A DNA stretch of 64,000 nucleotides from Flavobacterium sp. 245 (GCF_004362055.1 NZ_SNXB01000001.1:1-64000), one strand, 5' to 3'; numbered from the stretch's first letter, positions 52,616-62,257 are shown. The notes: generated from the letters alone by a model not told the origin. Translations and numbers: made by a program.

Positions 52616-53821
52616 ATGAAAAAAATATCACATTTATTAATTTGTTTTTTAATTATAACGTACGCAAAAGCCCAAGAAACTCGACCAATCACCACTGGAG
52701 TTCCATTCCTATTAGTTGCTGCCGATGCAAGAGCAGCGGGTTTAGCTGATCAAGGAGTAGCTACTTCGGCAGACGTTTTCTCGCAGCAGTGGAACCCTGC
52801 CAAATATGCATTTTCTACAGATGCACAAGGACTTTCAATCAGTTACACTCCTTATCTTACTGACTTAGCAAATGATATTTCATTAGGCCAATTAACCTAT
52901 TACAATAAAATCAGTGATCGAAGCGCATTTGCAGCAAGTTTTCGTTATTTTGGTTTTGGAGACATCGAACTAAGAAGAACGGGTGATCCAAATGAAATTC
53001 CAAACATCGTATCACCAAACGAAATTGCCCTAGACGGATCATACTCACAAAAGCTAAGCGAAACCTTTTCGATGGCCGTTGGAGCACGATATATTCGCTC
53101 TAATTTAAAAGTTGCTTCAGAAGATGTAGATGCAACTGCAGGAACTTCATTTGCCGTTGATGTTGCCGGATTTTATCAATCTGAAGAAATCGCGTACAGT
53201 GATTTTAACGGAAGATGGAGAGCAGGATTTAATTTTCAGAATATAGGACCAAAAATCAGCTATGACAATGACGATTTGAGCAGTAATTTTTTACCTGCAA
53301 ATATGCGTCTTGGAGGTGGTTTTGATTTTATACTTGATGACTATAATAAAGTAGCAGTAAGTCTTGAATTCACTAAACTACTTGTACCAACTCCTCCAGG
53401 ACCTGGAACACCAGTAGATTTAAATGGAGATGGTGATTATACTGATCCAGGAGAAACCACACAAGAACAAGCAAACACAATTGCTTACAATAAATATAAT
53501 GACATAGGGTGGTTTGAAGGAATTTTTAAATCTTTTGGAGACGCTCCAGGCGGATTTAGTGAAGAATTGAAAGAAGTTACCTATAGTCTTGCAGGAGAAT
53601 ATATGTACCAAGATGCATTTGCATTACGTGCCGGATATTTTCATGAAAGCCCTCAGAAAGGAGCCAGACAGTTTTTTTCTTTAGGAGCGGGTTTCAAATA
53701 TAACATCGTAAAAGTTGACGTTTCATACTTATTCTCAACTTCAAAAGTTAAAAATCCGTTAGAAAACACACTTCGTTTTTCTTTAACGTTTAACTTTGGA
53801 GACAAATATGACGAATATTAA
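52616..53821 (+). CDS. porV: Type IX secretion outer-membrane protein PorV
   Basis: This 401-residue beta-barrel protein has a signal peptide (MKKISHLLICFLIITYAKAQ). The PorV/LptO start motif TTGVPFLLVAADARAAGLADQGVATSADVFSQQWNPAKYAF is present, and a FadL-like barrel ends in FSLTFNFGDKYDEY. PorV captures CTD-bearing cargo from the translocon and delivers it to PorU. The internal loop (~255-295) is rich in Pro, Asp and Gly (PTPPGPGTPVDLNGDGDYTDPGETT) and may bind calcium. Confidence 0.97.
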   Translation: MKKISHLLICFLIITYAKAQETRPITTGVPFLLVAADARAAGLADQGVATSADVFSQQWNPAKYAFSTDAQGLSISYTPYLTDLANDISLGQLTYYNKISDRSAFAASFRYFGFGDIELRRTGDPNEIPNIVSPNEIALDGSYSQKLSETFSMAVGARYIRSNLKVASEDVDATAGTSFAVDVAGFYQSEEIAYSDFNGRWRAGFNFQNIGPKISYDNDDLSSNFLPANMRLGGGFDFILDDYNKVAVSLEFTKLLVPTPPGPGTPVDLNGDGDYTDPGETTQEQANTIAYNKYNDIGWFEGIFKSFGDAPGGFSEELKEVTYSLAGEYMYQDAFALRAGYFHESPQKGARQFFSLGAGFKYNIVKVDVSYLFSTSKVKNPLENTLRFSLTFNFGDKYDEY

Positions 53822-53896
53822 ACGATCTAAATAAAAAAATAACAACAATCCAAATTTCTATTTTTAGGAATTTGGATTTTTTTTCCCATAAAAACA

Positions 53897-54379
53897 ATGA
53901 AAGAAATCAATATCACAACTTCATTTTTAGCTTATAACGACATTAAAGAACTTTCAGAAGAAATTCAGGATTTAATGAGCCAGGCTGTTGAAATTAGAAA
54001 AAAAGCCTATGCACCCTATTCACAATTTAAAGTCGGAGCCGCTTTGTTGCTTGATAACGGAAAAATAGTTTTAGGATCAAATCAGGAAAACGCGGCATAT
54101 CCGTCAGGGTTATGTGCAGAGCGTGTTGCAATTTTTCATGCCGGAAGCATTTATCCAGAAGCAAAAATTTTGAAAATAGCCATTACAGCTGCTTCAGATA
54201 CCAATCAGACAACCGCTCCTATTCCTCCATGCGGTTCTTGCCGACAATCAATTGCAGAATACGAAATCAAACAAGATACCCCTATCGAAATCTATTTTAT
54301 GGGTGAAATTGGCGAAGTTTATAAATCGGCATCCCTAAAAAATTTGCTTCCTTTTATGTTTGACAAAAAGTTCTTGTAA
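53897..54379 (+). CDS. cdd: Cytidine deaminase
   Basis: This 160-residue enzyme is of the zinc-dependent tetrameric type. Zinc ligands lie in YPSGLCAERVAIF (Cys, with catalytic Glu) and PPCGSCRQSIAE (two Cys). It deaminates cytidine and deoxycytidine for pyrimidine salvage. It lies 75 bases after porV and 158 bases before pdhA. An AT-rich stem in the porV-cdd gap (53850-53880) may end the porV transcript. Confidence 0.96.
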   Translation: MKEINITTSFLAYNDIKELSEEIQDLMSQAVEIRKKAYAPYSQFKVGAALLLDNGKIVLGSNQENAAYPSGLCAERVAIFHAGSIYPEAKILKIAITAASDTNQTTAPIPPCGSCRQSIAEYEIKQDTPIEIYFMGEIGEVYKSASLKNLLPFMFDKKFL

Positions 54380-54429
54380 AAAAAAGCCAAAAAGTAGCGT
54401 TTAAATTTTAGTTCTTAAATGTAATGTCT

Positions 54430-54437
54430 TATTTTTG
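54430..54437 (+). promoter_or_regulatory. -7 element (TATTTTTG) of the pdhA-pdhC operon
   Basis: TATTTTTG matches TAnnTTTG; transcription would start near 54443, about 100 bases before pdhA. A small CCCGACC/TTCGGG hairpin (54441-54454) sits right at this start. Confidence 0.5.
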
Positions 54438-54537
54438 CATCCCGACCTTTCGGGCGCAAATTTGTGGGAGGAAACTATTTTGCGTTATAGGCAACAATTG
54501 ATAACACAAACAAACTTTAGCAAAAGAAAGAATTCAG

Positions 54538-55536
54538 ATGAAAGAAGTTACAAAAGAAGTATATTTAAAGTGGTACGAAGACATGCTGCTTTGGAGAAAG
54601 TTTGAAGACAAACTTGCAGCGTTATACATTCAACAAAAAGTTAGAGGTTTTTTACACCTATATAATGGTCAGGAAGCTGTATTAGCGGGTGCATTGCACG
54701 CTATGGACCTGACTAAAGACAAAATGATTACTGCTTACAGAAATCACGTTCAGCCAATTGGTATGGGAGTTGATCCTAGAAACGTAATGGCAGAACTTTT
54801 AGGAAAAGCAACAGGAACTTCTAAAGGTATGGGAGGTTCTATGCACATTTTCTCTAAAGAACACCGTTTTTATGGAGGTCACGGAATCGTTGGTGGACAA
54901 ATCCCTGTGGGAGCTGGTTTAGCTTTCGCTGATAAATATTTCAACACTGGCGGTGTAACTATGACTTATTTTGGCGACGGTGCTGCTAGACAAGGTTCTT
55001 TACATGAAGCTTTCAACATGGCTATGTTATGGAAACTTCCAGTTGTATTTATCGTTGAAAACAACGGTTACGCAATGGGAACTTCTGTAGAAAGAACTGC
55101 AAACCACACTGACATCTGGAAATTAGGTTTAGGTTATGAAATGCCTTGCGGACCTGTTGACGGAATGAATCCTGTAAAAGTTGCTGAAGCAATGCACGAA
55201 GCTATCGAAAGAGCGCGTCGTGGAGACGGACCAACTTTCCTTGAAATGAAAACGTACCGTTACAGGGGACACTCTATGTCTGATGCACAATTATACCGTT
55301 CTAAAGAAGAGGTTGAAGAGTACAAAAAAATCGACCCAATTACACAAGTACTTGATGTAATCTTGGATCAAAAATATGCTACAGAAGAAGAAATTGAAGT
55401 TATTGACCAAAGAGTTAAAGACTTAGTTGAAGAATGTCAGAAATTCGCTGAAGAATCTCCATATCCAGACTTACAACAATTATACGATGTAGTATACGCA
55501 CAAGAAGACTATCCATTTACACCTCATAAACTATAA
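54538..55536 (+). CDS. pdhA: Pyruvate dehydrogenase E1 component, alpha subunit
   Basis: This 332-residue protein has the thiamine-diphosphate motif GDGAARQGSLHEAFNMAMLWKLPVVFIVENN. Also present are YRNHVQPIGMGVDPRNVMAELLGKATGTSKGMGGSMH and the phosphorylation-loop-like YRYRGHSMSDAQ. It decarboxylates pyruvate and hands the acetyl unit to E2. The beta subunit (pdhB), needed for an alpha2beta2 E1, is not in this window. pdhC follows four bases later, so E1-alpha and E2 are co-transcribed. Confidence 0.96.
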   Translation: MKEVTKEVYLKWYEDMLLWRKFEDKLAALYIQQKVRGFLHLYNGQEAVLAGALHAMDLTKDKMITAYRNHVQPIGMGVDPRNVMAELLGKATGTSKGMGGSMHIFSKEHRFYGGHGIVGGQIPVGAGLAFADKYFNTGGVTMTYFGDGAARQGSLHEAFNMAMLWKLPVVFIVENNGYAMGTSVERTANHTDIWKLGLGYEMPCGPVDGMNPVKVAEAMHEAIERARRGDGPTFLEMKTYRYRGHSMSDAQLYRSKEEVEEYKKIDPITQVLDVILDQKYATEEEIEVIDQRVKDLVEECQKFAEESPYPDLQQLYDVVYAQEDYPFTPHKL

Positions 55537-55540
55537 CATC

Positions 55541-57184
55541 ATGGCGATTAAAGTAACAATGCCTCGTTTGAGCGATACTATGACGGAAGGAACGGTAGCG
55601 ACTTGGTTAAAAAAAGTAGGCGACAAAATTAGCGAAGGAGATATCTTAGCTGAAATTGAAACAGACAAAGCAACTATGGAGTTCGAATCTTTTAACGAAG
55701 GAACTCTTTTACATATTGGAATTCAGACTGGAGAAACTGCTCCGGTTGATTCATTATTAGCAATCATTGGTAACGAAGGAGAAGATATTTCTGCTCTTTT
55801 AGCTGGTGGTGATGCTCCTGCTGCTGAAGCTCCAAAAGCAGACACTCTGGTTGCTGAAGCAAAAACTGAAACTGCTGCTCCTGCAAAAGCTGCAACAGAA
55901 TTACCAAAAGGTGTTGTAGTTGTAACTATGCCACGTTTGAGCGACACAATGACGGAAGGTACAGTAGCAACTTGGTTGAAAAAAGTGGGCGATGCTGTAG
56001 CTGAAGGTGATATTTTAGCAGAAATTGAAACAGACAAAGCTACTATGGAGTTTGAGTCTTTCAATGCTGGAACATTATTATACATCGGAATTCAAGAAGG
56101 AAACACTGCGCCAGTTGACAGCTTATTAGCTATCATTGGACCTGCAGGAACTGACATTTCTGGAATTGCTGAAAATTATACTGCTGGAGGCGCTGCAACT
56201 GCAAGTGCTCCTGCAACTGAAGAAAAAGCTGCACCTGTTGCTGAAAAAGCGACTGAAGCTGTTGCTGAGACTTCAAACGGAGGAAGAATTTTAGCTTCAC
56301 CTTTAGCTAAAAAAATCGCTTCTGACAAAGGAATCCAATTAACTCAGGTTAAAGGTTCTGGAGAAAACGGACGTATTGTAAAAAGCGATATCGAAAACTT
56401 TACTCCATCTGCACAGGCACAACCTGCTGCTGCTTCGGCTCCTGCTGCTAAACAAGAAGCATCTGCTCCTGCTGCACCAAAAGTATTTGTTCCTGCTGGA
56501 GAAGTTTTCACAGAAGAGATCAAAAACTCTCAAATGCGAAAAATCATTGCTAAACGTCTTGCAGAATCTTTATTTACAGCTCCTCACTACAACTTAGTGA
56601 TTGAAGTAAGTATGGACGAAGCAATGCAAGCAAGAGCTGCTATCAATAGCGTTCCAGATACAAAAGTATCTTTCAACGATATGGTAATTAAAGCTTGTGC
56701 TTTAGCATTGAAAAAACATCCAAAAATCAACTCTACTTGGAAAGAAGATGCTATCATCATCAACCACCACGTAAATATTGGTGTTGCTGTAGCAGTTGAA
56801 GACGGATTAGTAGTTCCTGTTTTGAGATTTACAGATGCTATGAGTTTATCTCAAATTGGTGGCTCAGTAAGAGATCTTGCGGGAAGAGCTAAAAACAAAA
56901 AATTAGGACCACAAGAAATGGAAGGAAGTACTTTTACAGTATCTAACCTTGGAATGTTTGGTATTACTGAATTTAATTCAATTATCAACCAGCCAAACTC
57001 TGCTATCCTTTCTGTAGGTGCAATTGTTGAGAAACCAGTAGTTAAAAATGGTCAAATCGTAGTTGGAAACACAATGATGCTATCTTTGGCGTGCGACCAC
57101 AGAACAATTGACGGTGCAACTGGCGCTCAATTCTTACAAACATTAAAACAATACATCGAAAGCCCTGTTACAATGTTGGCATAA
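55541..57184 (+). CDS. pdhC: Dihydrolipoamide acetyltransferase (E2) of the PDH complex
   Basis: This 547-residue protein has two lipoyl domains with lipoylated Lys43 and Lys166 in identical ETDKATMEFES motifs. Ala/Pro-rich linkers, an E3-binding domain (~250-287, ASPLAKKIASDKGIQ) and a catalytic domain with His520 in CDHRTIDGATG follow. It transfers acetyl groups to CoA. The two lipoyl domains are repeats of each other at DNA level, with extensive identity between 55556-55700 and 55927-56070. Confidence 0.97.
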   Translation: MAIKVTMPRLSDTMTEGTVATWLKKVGDKISEGDILAEIETDKATMEFESFNEGTLLHIGIQTGETAPVDSLLAIIGNEGEDISALLAGGDAPAAEAPKADTLVAEAKTETAAPAKAATELPKGVVVVTMPRLSDTMTEGTVATWLKKVGDAVAEGDILAEIETDKATMEFESFNAGTLLYIGIQEGNTAPVDSLLAIIGPAGTDISGIAENYTAGGAATASAPATEEKAAPVAEKATEAVAETSNGGRILASPLAKKIASDKGIQLTQVKGSGENGRIVKSDIENFTPSAQAQPAAASAPAAKQEASAPAAPKVFVPAGEVFTEEIKNSQMRKIIAKRLAESLFTAPHYNLVIEVSMDEAMQARAAINSVPDTKVSFNDMVIKACALALKKHPKINSTWKEDAIIINHHVNIGVAVAVEDGLVVPVLRFTDAMSLSQIGGSVRDLAGRAKNKKLGPQEMEGSTFTVSNLGMFGITEFNSIINQPNSAILSVGAIVEKPVVKNGQIVVGNTMMLSLACDHRTIDGATGAQFLQTLKQYIESPVTMLA

Positions 57185-57190
57185 TTCTTT

Positions 57191-57213
57191 GTCAACCTGA
57201 GCGAAGTCGAAGG
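57191..57213. repeat. Dispersed CCTGAGCGAAGTCGAAGG element
   Basis: GTCAACCTGAGCGAAGTCGA resembles GTCATCCTGAGCGAAATCTA at 19655-19674. It lies between pdhC and its terminator. The element is short, with few internal pairings. Confidence 0.5.
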
Positions 57214-57225
57214 TAATTTATAATT

Positions 57226-57258
57226 AAATCCCGTTTTGTTTATTCAAAACGGGATTTT
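57226..57258 (+). terminator. pdhC terminator
   Basis: AAATCCCGTTTTG and CAAAACGGGATTT form a perfect 13-bp stem, followed by TTTT. Confidence 0.9.
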
Positions 57259-57297
57259 TTGTTTAATTTTCATCCTCAAAATTCAATACTTCATAAT

Positions 57298-59145
57298 ATG
57301 AAAAAACTAACCTTGCTAATCTTATTTCTTACAGCACTTGCCTGCCAGAAAAAAGACCAAACAGAAAAACCAGCAGCCGTTACAGACGAACACAGCTACT
57401 CAAAACCAGAGCTTGCAGTAGTTAAACACCTTGATCTTGAAATTAAAGTTGATTTTGACACACAAACTATCTCAGGAAAAGCTTCTTGGCAAATTGACAA
57501 TCTCAGCAAAGGAAATGAGATTATCTTTGATGAAAACACTTTAAACATTACAAAAGTAACTTTAGGCGACGAAGAGAAAGAAACCAAATTTGAATTGGGT
57601 GCTGAAACTGAATTTCACGGAAAACCGCTTCATATTACTATTGAACCGAATACAACTAAAGTAAACATCTATTACAATACAACCAAGGATGCTGTTGCAC
57701 TTCAATGGTTAAAACCAGAGCAGACCGCTGATAAAAAGAAACCATTCTTGTTTTCTCAAGGAGAAAGCGTATGGTCAAGAACTTGGATTCCTTGTCAAGA
57801 TTCACCAGGAATTCGTTTTACTTATAATGCAAAAGTTACCGTTCCTAAAGATTTATTAGCCGTTATGAGTGCTGTAAATCCGCAGAAGAAAAATGACACT
57901 GGAGTTTATACTTTCAAACAAGATAAAGCTATTCCGTCTTATCTAATGGCAATTGCCGTTGGAGATATTGAATTTCAAGCAATCGACAATAGAACTGGAG
58001 TTTATGCAGAACCATCAATGCTGAAAAAATCAGCTTGGGAATTTGCTGAACTCGGAAATATGGTTATAGCGGCAGAAAAACTTTATGGCCCTTACCGATG
58101 GGGACGTTACGATGTTTTGGTTTTACCTCCAAGTTTCCCTTATGGCGGAATGGAAAATCCTAACTTAACTTTCTTAACTCCAGGAGTTATTGCTGGCGAT
58201 CGTTCTTTAACAAGCTTGTTAGCACACGAATTAGGCCACAGCTGGAGCGGAAACCTGGTTACAAATGCCACTTGGGATGATATTTGGCTAAACGAAGGAT
58301 TCACCACTTATGTTGAACATAGAATTGGTGAAGCAATCTTTGGTAAAAAAGAATTCGAAATGCAAAATGTTATCATCAACAAAGAATTGACTGACAACGT
58401 TGCAGAATATGGCGATACAAATCCAGACACAAGATTAAAAGTTAGTTTGACAGGAAGAAATCCCGATGACGGAATCAGCCAAATTCCTTACGTCAAAGGA
58501 TATGCTTTCTTAAGAGTTATTGAAAATGCAGTTGGACGCGCCAAATTCGATCCTTTTATTAAAAATTACTTTGATTCGCATGCTTTCAAATCAATTACTA
58601 CAGAAGATTTCGTGAAATATCTAAACGAAAATCTAATTAAAGATAACAAAGCATTAGCAGATAAAATCAAATTAGAAGACTGGATTTACAAACCCGGAAT
58701 TCCATCAAATATTCTTCCTGTAAGTTCAGCCGACTTTGACGCTATTGATAAAATTCAGAAAAGCTGGAGAGAAACAGGCGTTGCAGGTTTAAGCAAAAAA
58801 ATAACAACCACTGCAGAAAAACAACACTTTATAGACCATCTTCCTACTGATATTACAGCAAAAGAAATAGAAGCGATTGATAATGAATTCAACTTTACAA
58901 AAGGTAGCAATTTCATCATTAAACGTCAATGGTTTGTTCAGGCGCTACGCCACCAATACAAACCAGCATATCCTGCAATTGAGCAATTCCTGATTGGAAT
59001 CAGCAGAACTGGATCTGTGATGATGCTGTATAAAGAAATGGTTAAAACCCCAGAAGGAAAAGTTTGGGCAAAACAAGTTTTTGATAAAGCAAAATCTGGT
59101 TATCATGCTACAACAATTCAAGCTGTTGAAGGTATTTTGAAATAG
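57298..59145 (+). CDS. M1 family aminopeptidase, lipoprotein
   Basis: The start at 57298 (MKKLTLLILFLTALAC) gives 615 residues with a lipobox (Cys16). An in-frame ATG at 57259 lies inside the terminator region and is less likely. Zinc ligands lie in HELGHSWSG (His310, Glu311, His314) and the later NEGFTTYVEHR. The exopeptidase motif is GGMENPNLTFL. It resembles leukotriene A4 hydrolase-like M1 enzymes with a C-terminal helical repeat. It would trim peptides at the cell envelope. Confidence 0.93.
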   Translation: MKKLTLLILFLTALACQKKDQTEKPAAVTDEHSYSKPELAVVKHLDLEIKVDFDTQTISGKASWQIDNLSKGNEIIFDENTLNITKVTLGDEEKETKFELGAETEFHGKPLHITIEPNTTKVNIYYNTTKDAVALQWLKPEQTADKKKPFLFSQGESVWSRTWIPCQDSPGIRFTYNAKVTVPKDLLAVMSAVNPQKKNDTGVYTFKQDKAIPSYLMAIAVGDIEFQAIDNRTGVYAEPSMLKKSAWEFAELGNMVIAAEKLYGPYRWGRYDVLVLPPSFPYGGMENPNLTFLTPGVIAGDRSLTSLLAHELGHSWSGNLVTNATWDDIWLNEGFTTYVEHRIGEAIFGKKEFEMQNVIINKELTDNVAEYGDTNPDTRLKVSLTGRNPDDGISQIPYVKGYAFLRVIENAVGRAKFDPFIKNYFDSHAFKSITTEDFVKYLNENLIKDNKALADKIKLEDWIYKPGIPSNILPVSSADFDAIDKIQKSWRETGVAGLSKKITTTAEKQHFIDHLPTDITAKEIEAIDNEFNFTKGSNFIIKRQWFVQALRHQYKPAYPAIEQFLIGISRTGSVMMLYKEMVKTPEGKVWAKQVFDKAKSGYHATTIQAVEGILK

Positions 59146-59196
59146 TTTTCAGTCGCAGTCGCAGTTTTCAGATAACAGCTTACTGAGACTGAGAAC

Positions 59197-59235
59197 AAAA
59201 AATCCCCAATTACATTACGTAATCGGGGATTTTTT
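59197..59235 (+). terminator. Terminator after the M1 peptidase
   Basis: AAAAAATCCCCAATTAC pairs with GTAATCGGGGATTTTTT with one mismatch. A T run follows. Confidence 0.85.
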
Positions 59236-59365
59236 GTTTTAAACAGCCAGCAGGGAAAATTATCCATCACATAGCGTACATTCTCCATGTTGTAAAATCT
59301 GTAATCGTCGCAACTTTGTAATGTCAAAAGACAACAACAAATAACAACTTTAAAAATTAAATAAA

Positions 59366-59917
59366 ATGACACGATTAACAGCATTAAACCCAGAAGAAGT
59401 TACAGGAAAAACTAAAGATTTATTCAACGCAGTTCAGGCAAAATTAGGAGTTGTTCCAAACATGATGCGAACAATGGGAAATTCTCCAGCAGTTCTAGAA
59501 GGATATTTAAATTTAAGCGGTGCATTAAGTCACGGAAAACTAAGCGCAAAAACTGGCGAATTAATTGCTTTAGCAGTTTCAGAAAGCAACTCATGTGATT
59601 ACTGTTTAGCAGCTCACACATTTATTGGAGAAAAATTAGTTAAAGCAGATCCAGCTGTTTTACACGCAGCAAGAACAGGAAATTCAGCAGATGCAAAAAC
59701 TAGCGCCATTTTACAATTGGCCAAAACATTAATCAATAAAAATGGTTTAGTAAACGATGAAGATGTAAACAAAGCTAAAAACGCAGGAGTTTCTGATGCT
59801 GAAATAGCCGAAACTATCGCCCATGTAGCTTTGAATGTTTTAACGAACTACTTTAATAATGTAGCAAACACAGAAATTGATTTTCCAGAAGTTTCTAGCT
59901 TAGAATTACAAAATTAA
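59366..59917 (+). CDS. AhpD-like carboxymuconolactone decarboxylase family protein
   Basis: This 183-residue protein is all-helical and contains the CxxCxxxH motif SCDYCLAAHTF, the active site of AhpD-type alkylhydroperoxidases. The cysteine pair would cycle between thiol and disulfide to reduce peroxides. Its true substrate and reductant are unknown. An AraC regulator gene follows 76 bases away with a large palindrome between, suggesting a regulated stress unit. Confidence 0.9.
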   Translation: MTRLTALNPEEVTGKTKDLFNAVQAKLGVVPNMMRTMGNSPAVLEGYLNLSGALSHGKLSAKTGELIALAVSESNSCDYCLAAHTFIGEKLVKADPAVLHAARTGNSADAKTSAILQLAKTLINKNGLVNDEDVNKAKNAGVSDAEIAETIAHVALNVLTNYFNNVANTEIDFPEVSSLELQN

Positions 59918-59930
59918 TACACCAAAAAAC

Positions 59931-59978
59931 AAACTGTAAAGATAGCTATGAAATGATTCATAGCTATCTTTACAGTTT
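59931..59978. promoter_or_regulatory. Perfect 22-bp inverted repeat between the AhpD-like and AraC genes
   Basis: Arms at 59931-59952 and 59957-59978 are fully complementary (start AAACTGTAAAGATAGC) with an ATGA loop. No T run of note follows, so it is not an ordinary terminator. It lies 15 bases before the AraC start codon and could block its translation, mark an operator, or end the upstream transcript. Confidence 0.7.
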
Positions 59979-59993
59979 CAAAAACAGTCTGTT

Positions 59994-60872
59994 ATGAATT
60001 CTTCAAACGTTTTCACTTTAATAAATCCTCAAAATGGCAATTTGGCCTTCAAAATTCTTTCATTTGATGACAACAGCCATTTCGACCATTTACAGCGAAA
60101 TAACTATTATTCTTTAATTTGGATAACCAAAGGAAAAGGCAAAGTAAAAGCTGATTTTTCAGAACATCAATTTGAAGAAAATTCACTCCTAGCCTTTTCA
60201 CCTTATCAGCCTTTTATGCTTTGCGTGAACGAACCGATTGAAGGAATTGCGATTCATTTTCACCCAGACTTTTACTGTATTCACATGCACCAGAAAGAGG
60301 TTTCCTGCAATGGCGTCCTATTCAACAATATTTATCAGCCTCCCTATGTGCAGGTTACAAAACAGGCAGAACAAACTTTTAATATGGTTATTGACCAAAT
60401 GAAAGCTGAAATTCAAAATGCCGAATTAGCACAATATGAATTACTTATTTCTTATTTGAAGATTTTTTTAATTACCGCTTCTAGATTAAAAACGGAACAA
60501 TTAGAAGAAATGAAATCGGTTCCAGATTCAAAAGAACCACTAATTCTTCAAAGTTTAAAAGATGCAATCGAACTGAATTTCAAAACCAAACATTCCGCAG
60601 GAAATTATGCAGATTTGCTGAATATTTCTCCAAAAGCATTAGCTAAATTAGCTAAGAACTATTTCAACAAAACGCTAACCGATTTAATATCTGAAAGAAT
60701 CATTATTGAAGCCAAAAGAGAATTATACATGACCAACAAAACGGTCAAAGAAATTGCTTATGAATTAGGTTATGATGACGAACATTATTTCAGCCGTTTC
60801 TTTAAAACGAATGCAGATGTTTCGCCTCAAATTTATCGTGAAACGGTAGGATTTGGTAAAATGCAAGCTTAG
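59994..60872 (+). CDS. AraC family transcription regulator
   Basis: This 292-residue protein has an N-terminal cupin-like sensor part (~15-150, with GKGKVKADFSEHQFEENSLLAFSPYQPF). A C-terminal AraC double HTH follows (~190-285, ISPKALAKLAKNYF and VKEIAYELGYDDEHYFSRFFKTNADVSPQIYR). The effector is unknown. It probably controls the AhpD-like gene upstream or itself, with the large palindrome a candidate site. It has no terminator before the convergent glycosyltransferase. Confidence 0.9.
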   Translation: MNSSNVFTLINPQNGNLAFKILSFDDNSHFDHLQRNNYYSLIWITKGKGKVKADFSEHQFEENSLLAFSPYQPFMLCVNEPIEGIAIHFHPDFYCIHMHQKEVSCNGVLFNNIYQPPYVQVTKQAEQTFNMVIDQMKAEIQNAELAQYELLISYLKIFLITASRLKTEQLEEMKSVPDSKEPLILQSLKDAIELNFKTKHSAGNYADLLNISPKALAKLAKNYFNKTLTDLISERIIIEAKRELYMTNKTVKEIAYELGYDDEHYFSRFFKTNADVSPQIYRETVGFGKMQA

Positions 60873-60926
60873 TTTAGAGTCGCAGTTTTCAGTCGCAGTT
60901 TGCTGATTACTGCAAACTGTTACTGA

Positions 60927-62168
60927 TTACTTATTTTTCGCTTCAATCCATTTCGACATATACATGGTGCTTTTATAAGCATGATGTTGCAATAAATTAC
61001 CCATAAAATTATGAAGACGATGACTTTGAGAATCAGATAAAAGAGAATTTATCAGCGAAACTAATTCATTTGAATAACTGCTTTTTTGATAACATGCGGC
61101 AATAATCGCAATTCCATTTTTTTGAGATTCCTTCCAGAGACTTTCATCTCGATAAAGTGAGATTGCTTTTTTTGCAAACTCCTCTGGATTATCTTCAATA
61201 AAACCATTCCAAGGTAAATCTAAATGCATCGCTTCGGAACCAATTGAAGATGTAACACTTGGCGTTCCGCATTGCATCGCTTCCAATAATTTCCCTTTTA
61301 AGCCCGCTCCAAAACGAATTGGCGCCAAAACTACTCTTGCATTTTTCACCACTTCATTAGCATCTTCTGCCCTTCCCATAATATAAAAGCCATTTTTAGG
61401 CTGATGTAATTGCAAAACTTTTTGTGACGGATAAGCGCCGTAAACTTCTAAAACTGCTTCTGGAAAATCCTTTTTCACAAAAGCCCAAACAGCTTCTTTT
61501 AGATATTGAACGGTATTCCAATTGGGCTCATGAAGAAAATTTCCAATGAAAACAAAGTTTTTTCGATCCTCAAAAGAAGGCAGTTTCTGAAGATCCTCCT
61601 CATTCATTTTTTCGACCAAAAACGGAAGATAGAATAACAAATCATTACTTATTTTGAAAACATCTTGCAGGACATTCATTTCAAATTCTGAAATAATCAA
61701 AGATAAATCGCACCTTAAAATACTAGCTATTTCTCGTTTCGCCACCTCTTCAGACAACAAATCTAATAGCTCAAAAGTTCGTTTTTCTTTAAAGGCTTTT
61801 TGTCTTGCAGTTCGCAAGCAATGCAAATCTTCAGTATCTAAAATTCTGATTGCTTTCGGACAATTTTCAATTATTCTCCATCCAAATTGTTCTTCAATCA
61901 TAAAGCGATCAAACAAAACCACATCAGGATTTAATTTGGCGGCAAAATCATCAAAACTTGAAGAATTAAGTTCAATGCTTTTTTTAGACACTCCATATTC
62001 AGATAAATCTACCATAAAATCGCTGTCTTGTGCAGCACTGGCAAATGTAATTTCGAATCCATTTTCTTTGAAAATAGAAATTAATTGCATCATTCTTCCA
62101 CCTGCCGCAGAAGAATTTGGCTCAGGCCAAACAAATCCAATAATTAAAAGTTTTTTTATCTGATTCAT
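60927..62168 (-). CDS. GT4-like glycosyltransferase
   Basis: This 413-residue protein has a two-Rossmann GT-B layout. The N-domain starts with KKLLIIGFVWPEPNSSAAGGRMMQL. The C-domain carries the donor-binding sequence APIRFGAGLKGKLLEAMQCGTPSVTSSIGSEAM, which includes the E-x7-E-like motif. It would add a sugar to a lipid, capsule or surface glycan precursor, but donor and acceptor are unknown. No glycan operon surrounds it. It is divergent from miaE. Confidence 0.88.
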   Translation of the reverse strand: MNQIKKLLIIGFVWPEPNSSAAGGRMMQLISIFKENGFEITFASAAQDSDFMVDLSEYGVSKKSIELNSSSFDDFAAKLNPDVVLFDRFMIEEQFGWRIIENCPKAIRILDTEDLHCLRTARQKAFKEKRTFELLDLLSEEVAKREIASILRCDLSLIISEFEMNVLQDVFKISNDLLFYLPFLVEKMNEEDLQKLPSFEDRKNFVFIGNFLHEPNWNTVQYLKEAVWAFVKKDFPEAVLEVYGAYPSQKVLQLHQPKNGFYIMGRAEDANEVVKNARVVLAPIRFGAGLKGKLLEAMQCGTPSVTSSIGSEAMHLDLPWNGFIEDNPEEFAKKAISLYRDESLWKESQKNGIAIIAACYQKSSYSNELVSLINSLLSDSQSHRLHNFMGNLLQHHAYKSTMYMSKWIEAKNK

Positions 62169-62249
62169 AATATTTGTTTCATATTACAAAATAATGCTTT
62201 TTTGCGCGGATTTGCACCCAATTTCCTGAGATTCGGTCGTAAAAAACAC

Positions 62250-62257
62250 TAATTTTG
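62250..62257 (+). promoter_or_regulatory. -7 element (TAATTTTG) of miaE
   Basis: TAATTTTG matches TAnnTTTG; it lies 26 bases upstream of the miaE start codon. No convincing -33 element is seen. Confidence 0.45.
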
